A stretch of 12,626 bases of DNA, from the NCBI GenBank assembly GCA_027456925.1, contig DAIDTZ010000266.1, positions 1 to 12,626 of the forward strand, written 5' to 3'. The position numbers were made by a program, and so were the translations under genes. The notes beneath the pieces were generated by a model. It made no database searches. It was not told the DNA's origin and was given only the letters and a program-made list of their open reading frames with translations. Within the stretch, counting starts at the first letter, position 1. Every line of letters begins with the position of its first letter. This DNA is from Nitrospirota bacterium. GTDB taxonomy: Bacteria; Nitrospirota; UBA9217. Below are positions 1 through 5,511 of the stretch, piece by piece.

Positions 1-2
1 CT

Positions 3-230
3 TTGAAAACGCGGGATGTTTTCGACTTGGCTGTCGTTATTCGGAATAATGCCGATGCGCTCATGGAGAATATCGCCGTGTATCAGGACAAGCTGGATGT
101 GTTACAGCATAGATTGGAAGCGATCAAGCCGGTCTATGAAATCGAGTTGAAGGCCCTGGATATCATCGACCATCGTATAGCGAAAGAGTCATTCGATATC
201 GTTCGTAACTTTATCAATGAAGTGCGATAA
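3..230 (+). CDS. small helical protein of unknown function, possibly 5'-partial
   Basis: The frame is open from the window edge, and the first in-window start is a TTG at 3-5. The true start may lie outside, so 75 residues is a minimum. The product is predicted to be almost entirely alpha-helical and charged, with heptad-like leucine, valine and isoleucine spacing through residues 20-50, which suggests a short coiled coil. There is no signal peptide or membrane span. It is not recognised. It lies on the element side of the tRNA-Glu scar at 630-673, so it is probably accessory (phage-like or integrative-element) cargo. Its 3' end overlaps a possible 24-codon ORF beginning at 217. It could be the tail of a larger protein. 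Confidence 0.55.
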   Translation: MKTRDVFDLAVVIRNNADALMENIAVYQDKLDVLQHRLEAIKPVYEIELKALDIIDHRIAKESFDIVRNFINEVR

Positions 231-291
231 AGAGCTGGAACTCAAAACGGATGAGCTCAACAGGTGTCGTAGTGTTCGGGATGAAACATGA
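217..291 (+). CDS. possible 24-residue coupling ORF
   Basis: An ATG at 217 opens 24 codons rich in Lys, Glu and Asp with two cysteines, starting MKCDKELELK. It overlaps the end of the preceding gene by 14 bases. Its stop codon shares an ATGA with the start of the next gene (288-291), an arrangement typical of translational coupling. The downstream gene has no clear Shine-Dalgarno of its own at that start, which fits coupling. There is no convincing ribosome binding site before 217, and in a stretch this short an open frame can arise by chance, so this is a tentative call. Confidence 0.3.
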   Translation: MKCDKELELKTDELNRCRSVRDET

Positions 292-470
292 ATAAGAGGA
301 TGACAACTTACCAGGAATATCTGATCGAGGCTCTGAAGGATCCCCGTGAGGCTGAGGCGTATCTGATCGCGGCGAAGGAAGAGGGTGACAGTGAGATTTA
401 TCAACTTGCTCTCCGGAACGTGGCTGAGGCGAACGGCGATAACCCGGTTACCGCAGTACCGCAGCGATAA
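288..470 (+). CDS. truncated HI1420-type antitoxin-like protein (N-terminal half only)
   Basis: This 60-residue protein carries, at about residues 6-48, a pattern recalled from the probable addiction-module antidote family (HI1420 type): a YLIEALKDPREAEAYL block, then an EEGDSEIYQLALRNVAEANG block. Family members are usually near 95-100 residues and continue into a helix-turn-helix that binds DNA. Here the frame ends after a short unrelated tail (NPVTAVPQR), so no DNA-binding domain is encoded. No toxin gene is visible beside it. The start at 288 shares ATGA with a small upstream ORF. A second in-frame ATG at 300 follows an AAGAGG with no spacing and is less likely. I infer a remnant broken near the edge of the integrated element, although a functional short protein cannot be excluded. 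Confidence 0.55.
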   Translation: MNKRMTTYQEYLIEALKDPREAEAYLIAAKEEGDSEIYQLALRNVAEANGDNPVTAVPQR

Positions 471-629
471 CATGCCTTTTTCACTGTGATAAAAATGTGA
501 TAAAACTTAGCGGAAAAGGCAAAATCATCGTAACAGCCGTAAATACTGTAACTCGCTAATCTCTTGAAACTCAAAGCAAAACGGGAAACCCGAACAACAT
601 CAACGGTCTGGTGTTTTTGGATTTTTCGA
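471..629. other. element-end non-coding segment with GTGATAAA repeats
   Basis: No gene is seen between the antitoxin-like ORF and the tRNA fragment. The stretch is AT-rich and contains two direct copies of TGTGATAAAA at 485-494 and 496-505. A related TGTGATAAA follows the tRNA terminator at 721-729. Short direct repeats next to a tRNA attachment core resemble arm-type integrase sites. That role is inferred only from their position. Confidence 0.4.
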
Positions 630-673
630 CTTTCACGGCGATAACGGGGGTTCGAATCCCCCTGGGGACGCCA
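630..673 (+). repeat. tRNA-Glu(TTC) 3' fragment, attachment-site scar
   Basis: The 44 bases match the 3' half of a bacterial tRNA-Glu. There is an anticodon loop CTTTCAC with anticodon TTC, a downstream anticodon-stem strand GGCGA, and a T arm of GGGGG-TTCGAAT-CCCCC at 646-662. The acceptor strand TGGGGAC is at 663-669, followed by G and an encoded CCA at 671-673. The 5' half is absent: the bases before the loop (TTCGA) do not pair with GGCGA, and there is no D arm or 5' acceptor strand. An isolated 3' tRNA half starting in the anticodon loop is the classic displaced copy left at one end of an element integrated by a tyrosine recombinase. By that logic the element lies to the left and the original downstream chromosome to the right. 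Confidence 0.85.
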
Positions 674-682
674 ATCAAATTC

Positions 683-717
683 AGGAGTTACCGGTTTCCG
701 GTAGCTCCTTTTCTTTT
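683..717 (+). terminator. rho-independent terminator after the tRNA-Glu fragment
   Basis: AGGAGTTACCGG (683-694), loop TTT, and CCGGTAGCTCCT (698-709) form a 12-bp stem with one G-T pair. The stem is followed by TTTTCTTTT. This is probably the original terminator of the intact tRNA-Glu gene, now stranded behind the displaced 3' half. Confidence 0.85.
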
Positions 718-855
718 GACTGTGATAAAGTTGTGCTAATTGCCCCCGTCTTCAACTCCTTCTCTCACTATCAAATGTCTTTCCCATGTTACGTGTTAGG
801 AAAAAATCACCAGTTATTCTTGATGGTAATCTTTTATTATCAATATGTTATATTG

Positions 856-875
856 TTTTTCCACGTGTAGAAAAA
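856..875. repeat. small inverted repeat upstream of the heat-shock promoter
   Basis: TTTTTC (856-861) and GAAAAA (870-875) flank CACGTGTA, which contains the palindrome CACGTG. An imperfect copy of its right side (ACGTGTTAGGAAAAAAT) lies at 791-807. The site is 15 bp before the -35 element. It could be a second regulatory site, or chance in AT-rich DNA. Confidence 0.25.
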
Positions 876-890
876 AATTCAGGCGCCCTC

Positions 891-919
891 TTGACTTTTT
901 TTTATTTTTTTGGTAAATC
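891..919 (+). promoter_or_regulatory. sigma-70-type promoter of the hsp20 operon
   Basis: TTGACT at 891-896 is a near-consensus -35. With a 17-bp T-rich spacer the -10 would be TAAATC at 914-919, which is a poor match. Transcription would begin around 926, at the left edge of the CIRCE operator. That is where HrcA repression would be most effective. The position of the -10 is uncertain. Confidence 0.55.
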
Positions 920-924
920 TCCGA

Positions 925-951
925 TTAGCACTCAATGTTGTAGAGTGCTAA
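925..951. promoter_or_regulatory. CIRCE operator (HrcA binding site)
   Basis: TTAGCACTC (925-933), nine bases, then GAGTGCTAA (943-951) is a perfect match to the CIRCE consensus TTAGCACTC-N9-GAGTGCTAA. HrcA is known to repress class I heat-shock genes through this site, and groESL and dnaK operons are its usual targets. Here it lies between the promoter and the first of three Hsp20 genes, overlapping the expected transcription start. Confidence 0.97.
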
Positions 952-1009
952 TTGAGAAAATAGTAGTAACTGGCATCAAAATAAATCAAAACGCAAGGAG
1001 GTGACAGCC

Positions 1010-1444
1010 ATGTTATGGACGGATTTTGAACAATTTGGCATCCCTGATCCCTGGCGCGCTTTAGATCGGTTGAACCGGGCCGTTTCAGGTTCAGGGCTGC
1101 TCGCTCCATCTACGAACGAGTTTCCGCTGGTGAATGTCTGGATGGATGGAGACCGCGCAGTCGTCACGACGGAGCTGCCTGGCGTCGAATCCAAGGATGT
1201 GGATATCTCGGTGGCAGGCAAGACCGTCACGCTGCGCGGAGCACGCTCCCTCGGAGATGCCTGCAAGGAGGGGTGCGAGCACAGGCACGAGCGGTGGAGC
1301 GGAAACTTCTCCCGATCCTTCGAGCTACCCTTTGTGATTGACCAGAACAAGGTCGACGCGAAGTTCAGCAAAGGCGTGCTGCATGTAACGCTACCCCGCG
1401 CCGAATCCGACAAGCCGAGAAAGATCGCAATCAAGATGGAATAG
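1010..1444 (+). CDS. Hsp20-family small heat-shock protein, first of three, with a Cys-His cluster
   Basis: This is an ATP-independent holdase chaperone of 144 residues. The alpha-crystallin domain spans about residues 41-129, with the ELPGV block at 55-59 and the signature A-x3-K-GVL at 117-124 (AKFSKGVL). The C-terminal KIAIKME holds an IxI motif for oligomer contacts. The start is ATG 1010: AAGGAGGTGA (995-1004) is a full-length Shine-Dalgarno sequence, and the in-frame GTG at 1001 lies inside it and can be excluded. Unusually, the domain's middle loop carries C85-x3-C89-x-H91-x-H93, a possible metal-binding or redox site. It is the first gene behind the CIRCE operator. Its stop codon overlaps the next gene's ribosome binding site. 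Confidence 0.93.
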   Translation: MLWTDFEQFGIPDPWRALDRLNRAVSGSGLLAPSTNEFPLVNVWMDGDRAVVTTELPGVESKDVDISVAGKTVTLRGARSLGDACKEGCEHRHERWSGNFSRSFELPFVIDQNKVDAKFSKGVLHVTLPRAESDKPRKIAIKME

Positions 1445-1457
1445 GAGGTGCAGTGCC

Positions 1458-1862
1458 ATGACCGATACCGATAAAGATCTCGCCAAAAAAGAAGCGGGCG
1501 TACCGGCAGGAGTGGAGCGGACGAAACCCCGCAAGGTGTTCAAGCCCGATGTGGACATCATCGAGGATAAGGAGGAGACCGTACTGACAGCCGATCTCCC
1601 CGGGGTGGACGAAAAATCGCTCGATATAACGCTGGAGAAGAACGTGATCACCATCCGGGGGCGCGTGGAAACGGAGATCCCGGCCGGCTGCCGGCTTGCC
1701 TACGGCGAGTACGAGATCGGCGACTATGAGCGGGCCTTTTCCCTATCCGATGAAGTGGACAAGGAGAAGATCCAGGCCACGATCAAGAGCGGCGTGCTGA
1801 AGCTCGTGCTGCCGAAAGCCGCGGCCGTCAAGGCCAGAAAAATAGCAATTACTGCGGCATAG
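1458..1862 (+). CDS. Hsp20-family small heat-shock protein, second of three
   Basis: This Hsp20 chaperone has 134 residues and a short, charged N-terminal arm (residues 1-28, rich in Lys, Asp and Glu) rather than a long hydrophobic one. The alpha-crystallin domain covers about 29-119, with ADLPGVDEKSLDI at 45-57 and ATIKSGVLKLVLP at 107-119. The C-terminal RKIAITAA contains IAI. It begins 13 bases after the preceding stop. The Shine-Dalgarno TAGGAGGTG at 1442-1450 includes that stop, so translation is probably coupled. The divergent and short N-terminal arm suggests a different substrate range or a co-assembly role with its neighbours, which is inference. Confidence 0.93.
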   Translation: MTDTDKDLAKKEAGVPAGVERTKPRKVFKPDVDIIEDKEETVLTADLPGVDEKSLDITLEKNVITIRGRVETEIPAGCRLAYGEYEIGDYERAFSLSDEVDKEKIQATIKSGVLKLVLPKAAAVKARKIAITAA

Positions 1863-1890
1863 CAACGGACGAATCAAGGAGGAATGAACT

Positions 1891-2382
1891 ATGGATCTCA
1901 AGAATCTTATTCCTTTTGGAAAGAAAGAACTTCAGATTCGGAAGGAGGACGACAACCCCTTTGCCATGATGCAGCGCGAAATGAACCGCGTCTTTGATTC
2001 CTTCAACCGGAGCTGGGGGCTCGGAGCATTCCCAGAATTCACCGGTGCGTTCATGCCGCATCTTGACGTTACAGAGGAAGCCAAGGCCTTCACTGTGACA
2101 GCGGAGCTTCCGGGCATGGACGAGAAGGAGGTTGATCTTTCCATATCCGGGGACATGCTTACGATCAGGGGAGAGAAAAAAGAGGAGAAGGAGGATAAAA
2201 ACAAGAACTACTACTATTCCGAACGCTCCTACGGCTCTTTTCTGAGAACGATCCCGCTCCCCGGTCAGGTCGCGACGGACAAGGTCTCTGCGAGCTTCAA
2301 AAAAGGCGTGCTTACAATAACACTGCCGAAGACCGCTGCGGCCGTGGATGCGAGGAAAAAAATATCCGTAAAGACAGAGTAA
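1891..2382 (+). CDS. Hsp20-family small heat-shock protein, third of three
   Basis: This 163-residue Hsp20 protein is the most typical of the three. Its N-terminal arm is longer, with NPFAMMQREMNRVFDSF at residues 22-38 as seen in many class A bacterial sHSPs. The alpha-crystallin domain runs from about 55 to 147, with AELPGMDEKEVDLSISGD at 71-88 and ASFKKGVLTITLP at 134-146. The C-terminal KKISVKTE gives an ISV version of the IxI motif. AAGGAGG at 1876-1882 stands eight bases before the ATG. The 28-bp gap to the preceding gene has no visible promoter, so it belongs to the CIRCE operon. Confidence 0.95.
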   Translation: MDLKNLIPFGKKELQIRKEDDNPFAMMQREMNRVFDSFNRSWGLGAFPEFTGAFMPHLDVTEEAKAFTVTAELPGMDEKEVDLSISGDMLTIRGEKKEEKEDKNKNYYYSERSYGSFLRTIPLPGQVATDKVSASFKKGVLTITLPKTAAAVDARKKISVKTE

Positions 2383-2397
2383 GCAAAAGCTGCGCTC

Positions 2398-2425
2398 CCG
2401 GCGCGGCTGCTCACGGCTGCGCCGG
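2398..2425 (+). terminator. GC-rich hairpin at the end of the hsp20 operon
   Basis: CCGGCGCGGC (2398-2407) pairs with GCTGCGCCGG (2416-2425) over 10 bp with one G-T pair and an 8-base loop. It lies 16 bases after the last hsp20 stop. No T-tract follows, so it may stabilise the 3' end or support weak termination. Confidence 0.5.
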
Positions 2426-2465
2426 TCTGATATTCGCTGCTGCTGTTGCTGTACAAAGAGCCATG

Positions 2466-2768
2466 TAACCCGCCTCGTGCGGGGTGCAGTTCGCCTTCTC
2501 TTTCATCGAGACCGCTGATCCATCCGTTTCGCGGACCGTCGTCACGATGTCGGCCGAGTACTCGATGGACCTGATCGACGAGGCGCAAAGCGGGCTGCTT
2601 GTATTGCTCATCGCTCGTTTGGCTATAGAGCTCCAGGAAGTTGCACAGGGCAAAAGCGTCAGTCCATAAGTAGCGCTGCGGCGCTTTCCGTGCAGATGCC
2701 AGCCCGGTCAGTTCGGCAAATTCAAGCATGATATTCCGGACTATGGTTGTGGAGACGTTTTCTTCCAT
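2466..2768 (-). pseudogene. 3'-truncated gene, N-terminal part of an alpha/alpha-barrel-like uncharacterised protein
   Basis: On the minus strand an ATG at 2768, with GAGGAAAG just upstream of it, starts about 101 residues of protein-like sequence. It includes YLWTDAFALCNFLELY (33-48), LRLVDQVHRVLGRH (61-74) and GWISGLDEREGELHP (82-96). From memory these blocks resemble the start of a much longer bacterial family with a six-hairpin, glycosidase-like helical fold. After residue 101 the similarity stops. The frame then runs through low-complexity sequence into the antisense of the third hsp20 gene, closing at 2265. The 5' end and its ribosome binding site are intact and the 3' part is missing, so this looks like a deletion remnant. 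The family assignment is from memory and uncertain. Confidence 0.6.
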
Positions 2769-2885
2769 CTTTCCTCGATTATCGATAGTTCACCCATTAT
2801 GAATAGACAACAAATCACATTGATAATGCTCCTCTTGTGAGTATACCAGGTCCATTTGAGATGCTGATTTAATCAGGTGCGCGGG

Positions 2886-2913
2886 TTGACATGGCCTGAA
2901 TACCTATTATATT
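2886..2913 (+). promoter_or_regulatory. sigma-70 promoter of the cfa-like operon
   Basis: Consensus TTGACA (2886-2891) is followed by a 16-bp spacer and TATATT (2908-2913), a five-of-six match to TATAAT. The leader to the start codon at 3008 would be about 88 bases. This is the best-looking promoter in the window. Confidence 0.75.
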
Positions 2914-3007
2914 TATAGTAACGAATCGAGGCTCCCCAAAATGCACTAACCTGCGAGTCAAAACTTCGGTCCTTCATGCATACATATATAAGTATAAGGA
3001 GGGGAAA

Positions 3008-4282
3008 ATGAACGGATCAGTTATTGCCAAAGACCCTGGCAGCGCCTTCCGGTTTGACCCTTTAATCAAGATCGGGAAAAGGCTCCTTCGCAGAGAGATG
3101 GCGCACTTGGGCGACCCTCCTGTCACCATGCTCATGGGGAACGGCAGCACGATCTATTCCGCAAAAAGGAAATCAATCGGCACGATTATTTTCCGCGATC
3201 AAAAAACACTGCTGCGGTTTCTTGTCCATCCCGAACTCCACTTCGGCGATGCTTACACCGAGGGGAACATCGACGTAGAAGGGGATCTGGTCGAGGTCCT
3301 GGCCTCCATATTCAAAAGCATGCTGACGGCGTCCCGGGGAGGTCTGGTCGATGCCTGCAGAGCAAAGATCATCAGCCGGCCCCGGTTGAACACGTTGAGC
3401 GGGTCGAGAGACAACATTCACGAGCACTACGATATCGGCAATGATTTTTACCGGCTTTGGCTCGATGAACGAATGCAGTATACCTGCGCCTATTTCCCGG
3501 CGCCCTCTGTTACGCTGGAAGAGGCCCAGATCGCCAAGATGGACCATGTGTGCAAAAAGCTGATGCTCAAGCCCGGGGAAACGGTGGTGGAAGCAGGGTG
3601 CGGATGGGGGACCCTGGCGCTCCACATGGCCAGGCATTACGGGGTCAAGGTAAAAGCCTATAATATTTCTCATCAGCAGGTGATCAGCGCCCGTGCACAA
3701 GCGAAAGCGGAAGGGCTGGGCAACGCGGTGGAATATATCGAGGATGATTACCGGAACATGTCGGGCAGTTTCGATGCCTTCGTGTCCATCGGGATGCTGG
3801 AACACGTGGGCGCCCAGTATTACCGAGAGCTCGGCCAGGTCATACGACGCTCTTTGACGGAGAACGGGAGAGGGCTCATCCACTCCATAGGACGGAACAG
3901 GGCGGAACCCATGAACCCCTGGATCGAACAGCGTATATTCCCGGGCGCCTACCCGCCTACTCTGCGGGAGATGATGGAGATATTCGAGCCTGCCGGACTT
4001 TCGGTCCTCGATGTTGAAAATCTCCGTCTGCATTACGCGAAAACGCTGGAGCACTGGCTGGAGAGGTTCGAACAAACGAAGGACCGGATAGGCGCGATGT
4101 TCGATCATAAGTTCATACGGTTGTGGCGGCTCTATCTCGCCGGATCCGTTGCGTCCTTTACTGCTGGAAATCTCCAGCTCTTCCAGGTTGTCTTTGCACA
4201 TCCGGACAACAACGACCTTCCCTGGACAAGGGCACATCTGTATACAGAGGCGCGCAGGGAGGAGAAGCATGGACTCCTGTGA
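3008..4282 (+). CDS. cfa: cyclopropane-fatty-acyl-phospholipid synthase family methyltransferase
   Basis: The 424-residue protein belongs to the Cfa/CmaA family. This family transfers a methylene from S-adenosylmethionine to the double bond of unsaturated acyl chains in membrane phospholipids. The N-terminal lipid-binding domain covers about residues 1-130. The SAM-binding fold starts with VVEAGCGWGTLALHMA (193-208). Residues equivalent to the E. coli active site are present: Cys160 in YTCAYF, Glu265 in GMLEHVG, His292 in IHSIG and Tyr343 in LHYAKTL. AAGGAGG (2996-3002) precedes the ATG. The end overlaps the next gene by 14 bases, a reductase-family flavoprotein. The final product could therefore be a methyl-branched or otherwise reduced lipid rather than a plain cyclopropane. 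The family assignment is firm and the exact product is not. Confidence 0.92.
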   Translation: MNGSVIAKDPGSAFRFDPLIKIGKRLLRREMAHLGDPPVTMLMGNGSTIYSAKRKSIGTIIFRDQKTLLRFLVHPELHFGDAYTEGNIDVEGDLVEVLASIFKSMLTASRGGLVDACRAKIISRPRLNTLSGSRDNIHEHYDIGNDFYRLWLDERMQYTCAYFPAPSVTLEEAQIAKMDHVCKKLMLKPGETVVEAGCGWGTLALHMARHYGVKVKAYNISHQQVISARAQAKAEGLGNAVEYIEDDYRNMSGSFDAFVSIGMLEHVGAQYYRELGQVIRRSLTENGRGLIHSIGRNRAEPMNPWIEQRIFPGAYPPTLREMMEIFEPAGLSVLDVENLRLHYAKTLEHWLERFEQTKDRIGAMFDHKFIRLWRLYLAGSVASFTAGNLQLFQVVFAHPDNNDLPWTRAHLYTEARREEKHGLL

Positions 4283-5378
4283 CGTTCTCATCGTCGGCGG
4301 CGGCCCCGCGGGTTCCACGCTCGCCTGGAAACTGAAAAACCGGGGCCTGGACGTAATGGTCCTCGATAGAAGCACATTCCCGCGGGACAAGGTCTGCGCA
4401 GGCTGGATCACGCCTGCAACCACAGCCCTCCTGCAGCTGGACAAGGACGAGTATTCCCGAGAACGGGTGCTGCAGCACATCAGCGGGTTCAGGACCAGTA
4501 TGATCGGGGGAGCCGAGGTCGTCACCCGGTATGGAAGCACGGTCAGCTACGGCATCCGCCGCTCTGAATTTGATCACTACCTTCTTCAGCGCAGCGGCGC
4601 GCGTCTGCGGCTTGGAGAACCCCTCAAGACCCTGGAGCGGGGAAAAGGCGCCTGGATCGTCAATGATGACGTGAAGACCCCGTTGGTAATCGGCGCTGGA
4701 GGCCATTTCTGCCCCGTTTCCAGATTTCTCAGGAGGAACCGGGAGCGAAATGAATCAGCAGTGATCGCCCAGGAAGTAGAATTTGAGATGGATGAGTCGG
4801 AGCAGCGCGATTGCCGAGTGGCGGGAGACACTCCCGAGCTTTTCTTTTGCGAAGACCTGAAGGGGTATGGATGGTGTATTAGAAAGGGGAATTTCCTTAA
4901 TATCGGGCTGGGCCGTGAAGATAACGTTAACGCCGCGGAACAGGTGAGGTCCTTCTTCGATTATCTGAAAGAGCGGGCGCGGATCCCCTTCACGACCCCG
5001 GCTCATTTCAGGGGGCATGCCTACCAGCTGTACAAAGGCGCGTCCCAAAACCTGGTTGACGACAACGTGATGCTGATCGGGGATGCAGCCGGGCTGGCTT
5101 ATCCGAAAAGCGGGGAAGGGATCCGGTCGGCAGTAGAGTCCGCTTTGATGGCCGCAGAGGTCGTCCTCTCCGCTTCCGGGGATTATCAACGGAGCAGGCT
5201 TTCAGACTATCCGTCCCTGTTAGCCTGCCGTTTCGGCAAAGGCGGCGCCGCTCCCGGGATATTGCCTCAGGCAATGAGACGTTTCATGGGCCGCAGGCTC
5301 ATGGAAAGCAGATTGTTTTCGCGGCATGTATTGCTTGATAGATGGTTCCTGAATATTCACCAGCCTGTGTTAAGTTAA
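4269..5378 (+). CDS. geranylgeranyl-reductase-family FAD-dependent oxidoreductase
   Basis: This 369-residue flavoprotein has an N-terminal Rossmann motif VLIVGGGPAGSTLAWKL at 6-22 and an acidic residue ending the second strand (VLDRS). The GGR-type FPRDKVCAGW motif is at 37-46. A second FAD motif, VMLIGDAAGLAYPKSGEGI, is at 267-285. Family members saturate isoprenoid or related lipid double bonds; others are halogenases or hydroxylases. ATG 4269 is chosen because GGGAGGAGAA stands just before it and the Rossmann motif starts five residues in. An upstream in-frame extension would lie within the preceding gene. The 14-base overlap with the cfa-like gene implies coupled translation and a shared pathway. 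The substrate is unknown. About 80 C-terminal residues after the FAD motif carry no recognised motif. Confidence 0.85.
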   Translation: MDSCDVLIVGGGPAGSTLAWKLKNRGLDVMVLDRSTFPRDKVCAGWITPATTALLQLDKDEYSRERVLQHISGFRTSMIGGAEVVTRYGSTVSYGIRRSEFDHYLLQRSGARLRLGEPLKTLERGKGAWIVNDDVKTPLVIGAGGHFCPVSRFLRRNRERNESAVIAQEVEFEMDESEQRDCRVAGDTPELFFCEDLKGYGWCIRKGNFLNIGLGREDNVNAAEQVRSFFDYLKERARIPFTTPAHFRGHAYQLYKGASQNLVDDNVMLIGDAAGLAYPKSGEGIRSAVESALMAAEVVLSASGDYQRSRLSDYPSLLACRFGKGGAAPGILPQAMRRFMGRRLMESRLFSRHVLLDRWFLNIHQPVLS

Positions 5379-5400
5379 TGCCTGAATCCCGCGACTTGCA

Positions 5401-5424
5401 ATCCCCCGGCTCCTGCCGGGGGAT
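5401..5424 (+). terminator. perfect hairpin after the lipid operon
   Basis: ATCCCCCGGC (5401-5410), loop TCCT, and GCCGGGGGAT (5415-5424) form a perfect 10-bp stem, 22 bases after the stop. No T-tract follows, so intrinsic termination is plausible but not certain. Confidence 0.6.
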
Positions 5425-5475
5425 CAATCGATGTTGCTGCAAATATTACATTTCCGTTAAATCTTTTGGCTCCCC

Positions 5476-5505
5476 TTGAATTCTCCCGAAGATAAATGTT
5501 ATAAC
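5476..5505 (+). promoter_or_regulatory. candidate promoter giving a leaderless regulator mRNA
   Basis: TTGAAT (5476-5481), an 18-bp spacer and TATAAC (5500-5505) make a reasonable sigma-70 promoter. Transcription seven bases later would start at 5512, exactly the A of the regulator's ATG. That ATG has no visible Shine-Dalgarno sequence. Both facts fit a leaderless message. This is inference from spacing. Confidence 0.45.
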
Positions 5506-5511
5506 TACATC

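Noticed and set aside
630..673. A complete, functional tRNA gene or a tmRNA end
   Set aside because: No D arm, 5' anticodon-stem strand or 5' acceptor strand is found upstream, and the anticodon loop CTTTCAC and acceptor TGGGGAC match tRNA-Glu rather than tmRNA.
786..1004. 72-codon plus-strand ORF through the heat-shock promoter region
   Set aside because: It runs through AT-rich promoter DNA and the CIRCE operator, and ends at the ribosome binding site of the first hsp20. It has no ribosome binding site of its own and its composition is unlike protein.
2484..2669. 61-codon plus-strand ORF opposite the truncated gene
   Set aside because: It is the antisense shadow of the better-supported minus-strand remnant and has no ribosome binding site.
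4149..4268. Longer start for the reductase (40 extra residues)
   Set aside because: The extension lies inside the cfa-like coding region, lacks similarity to the family and would place the Rossmann motif far from the start. ATG 4269 has a good ribosome binding site.
3173..4540. 455-codon minus-strand ORF across the cfa-like and reductase genes
   Set aside because: It is the antisense of two clearly conserved genes. Its translation is rich in Pro, Arg and His without recognisable domains, as expected of a shadow frame in GC-rich DNA.
5428..5475. Pho box before the regulator gene (autoregulation)
   Set aside because: No pair of CTGTCAT-like 7-mers at 11-bp spacing is visible here, unlike the porin upstream region.
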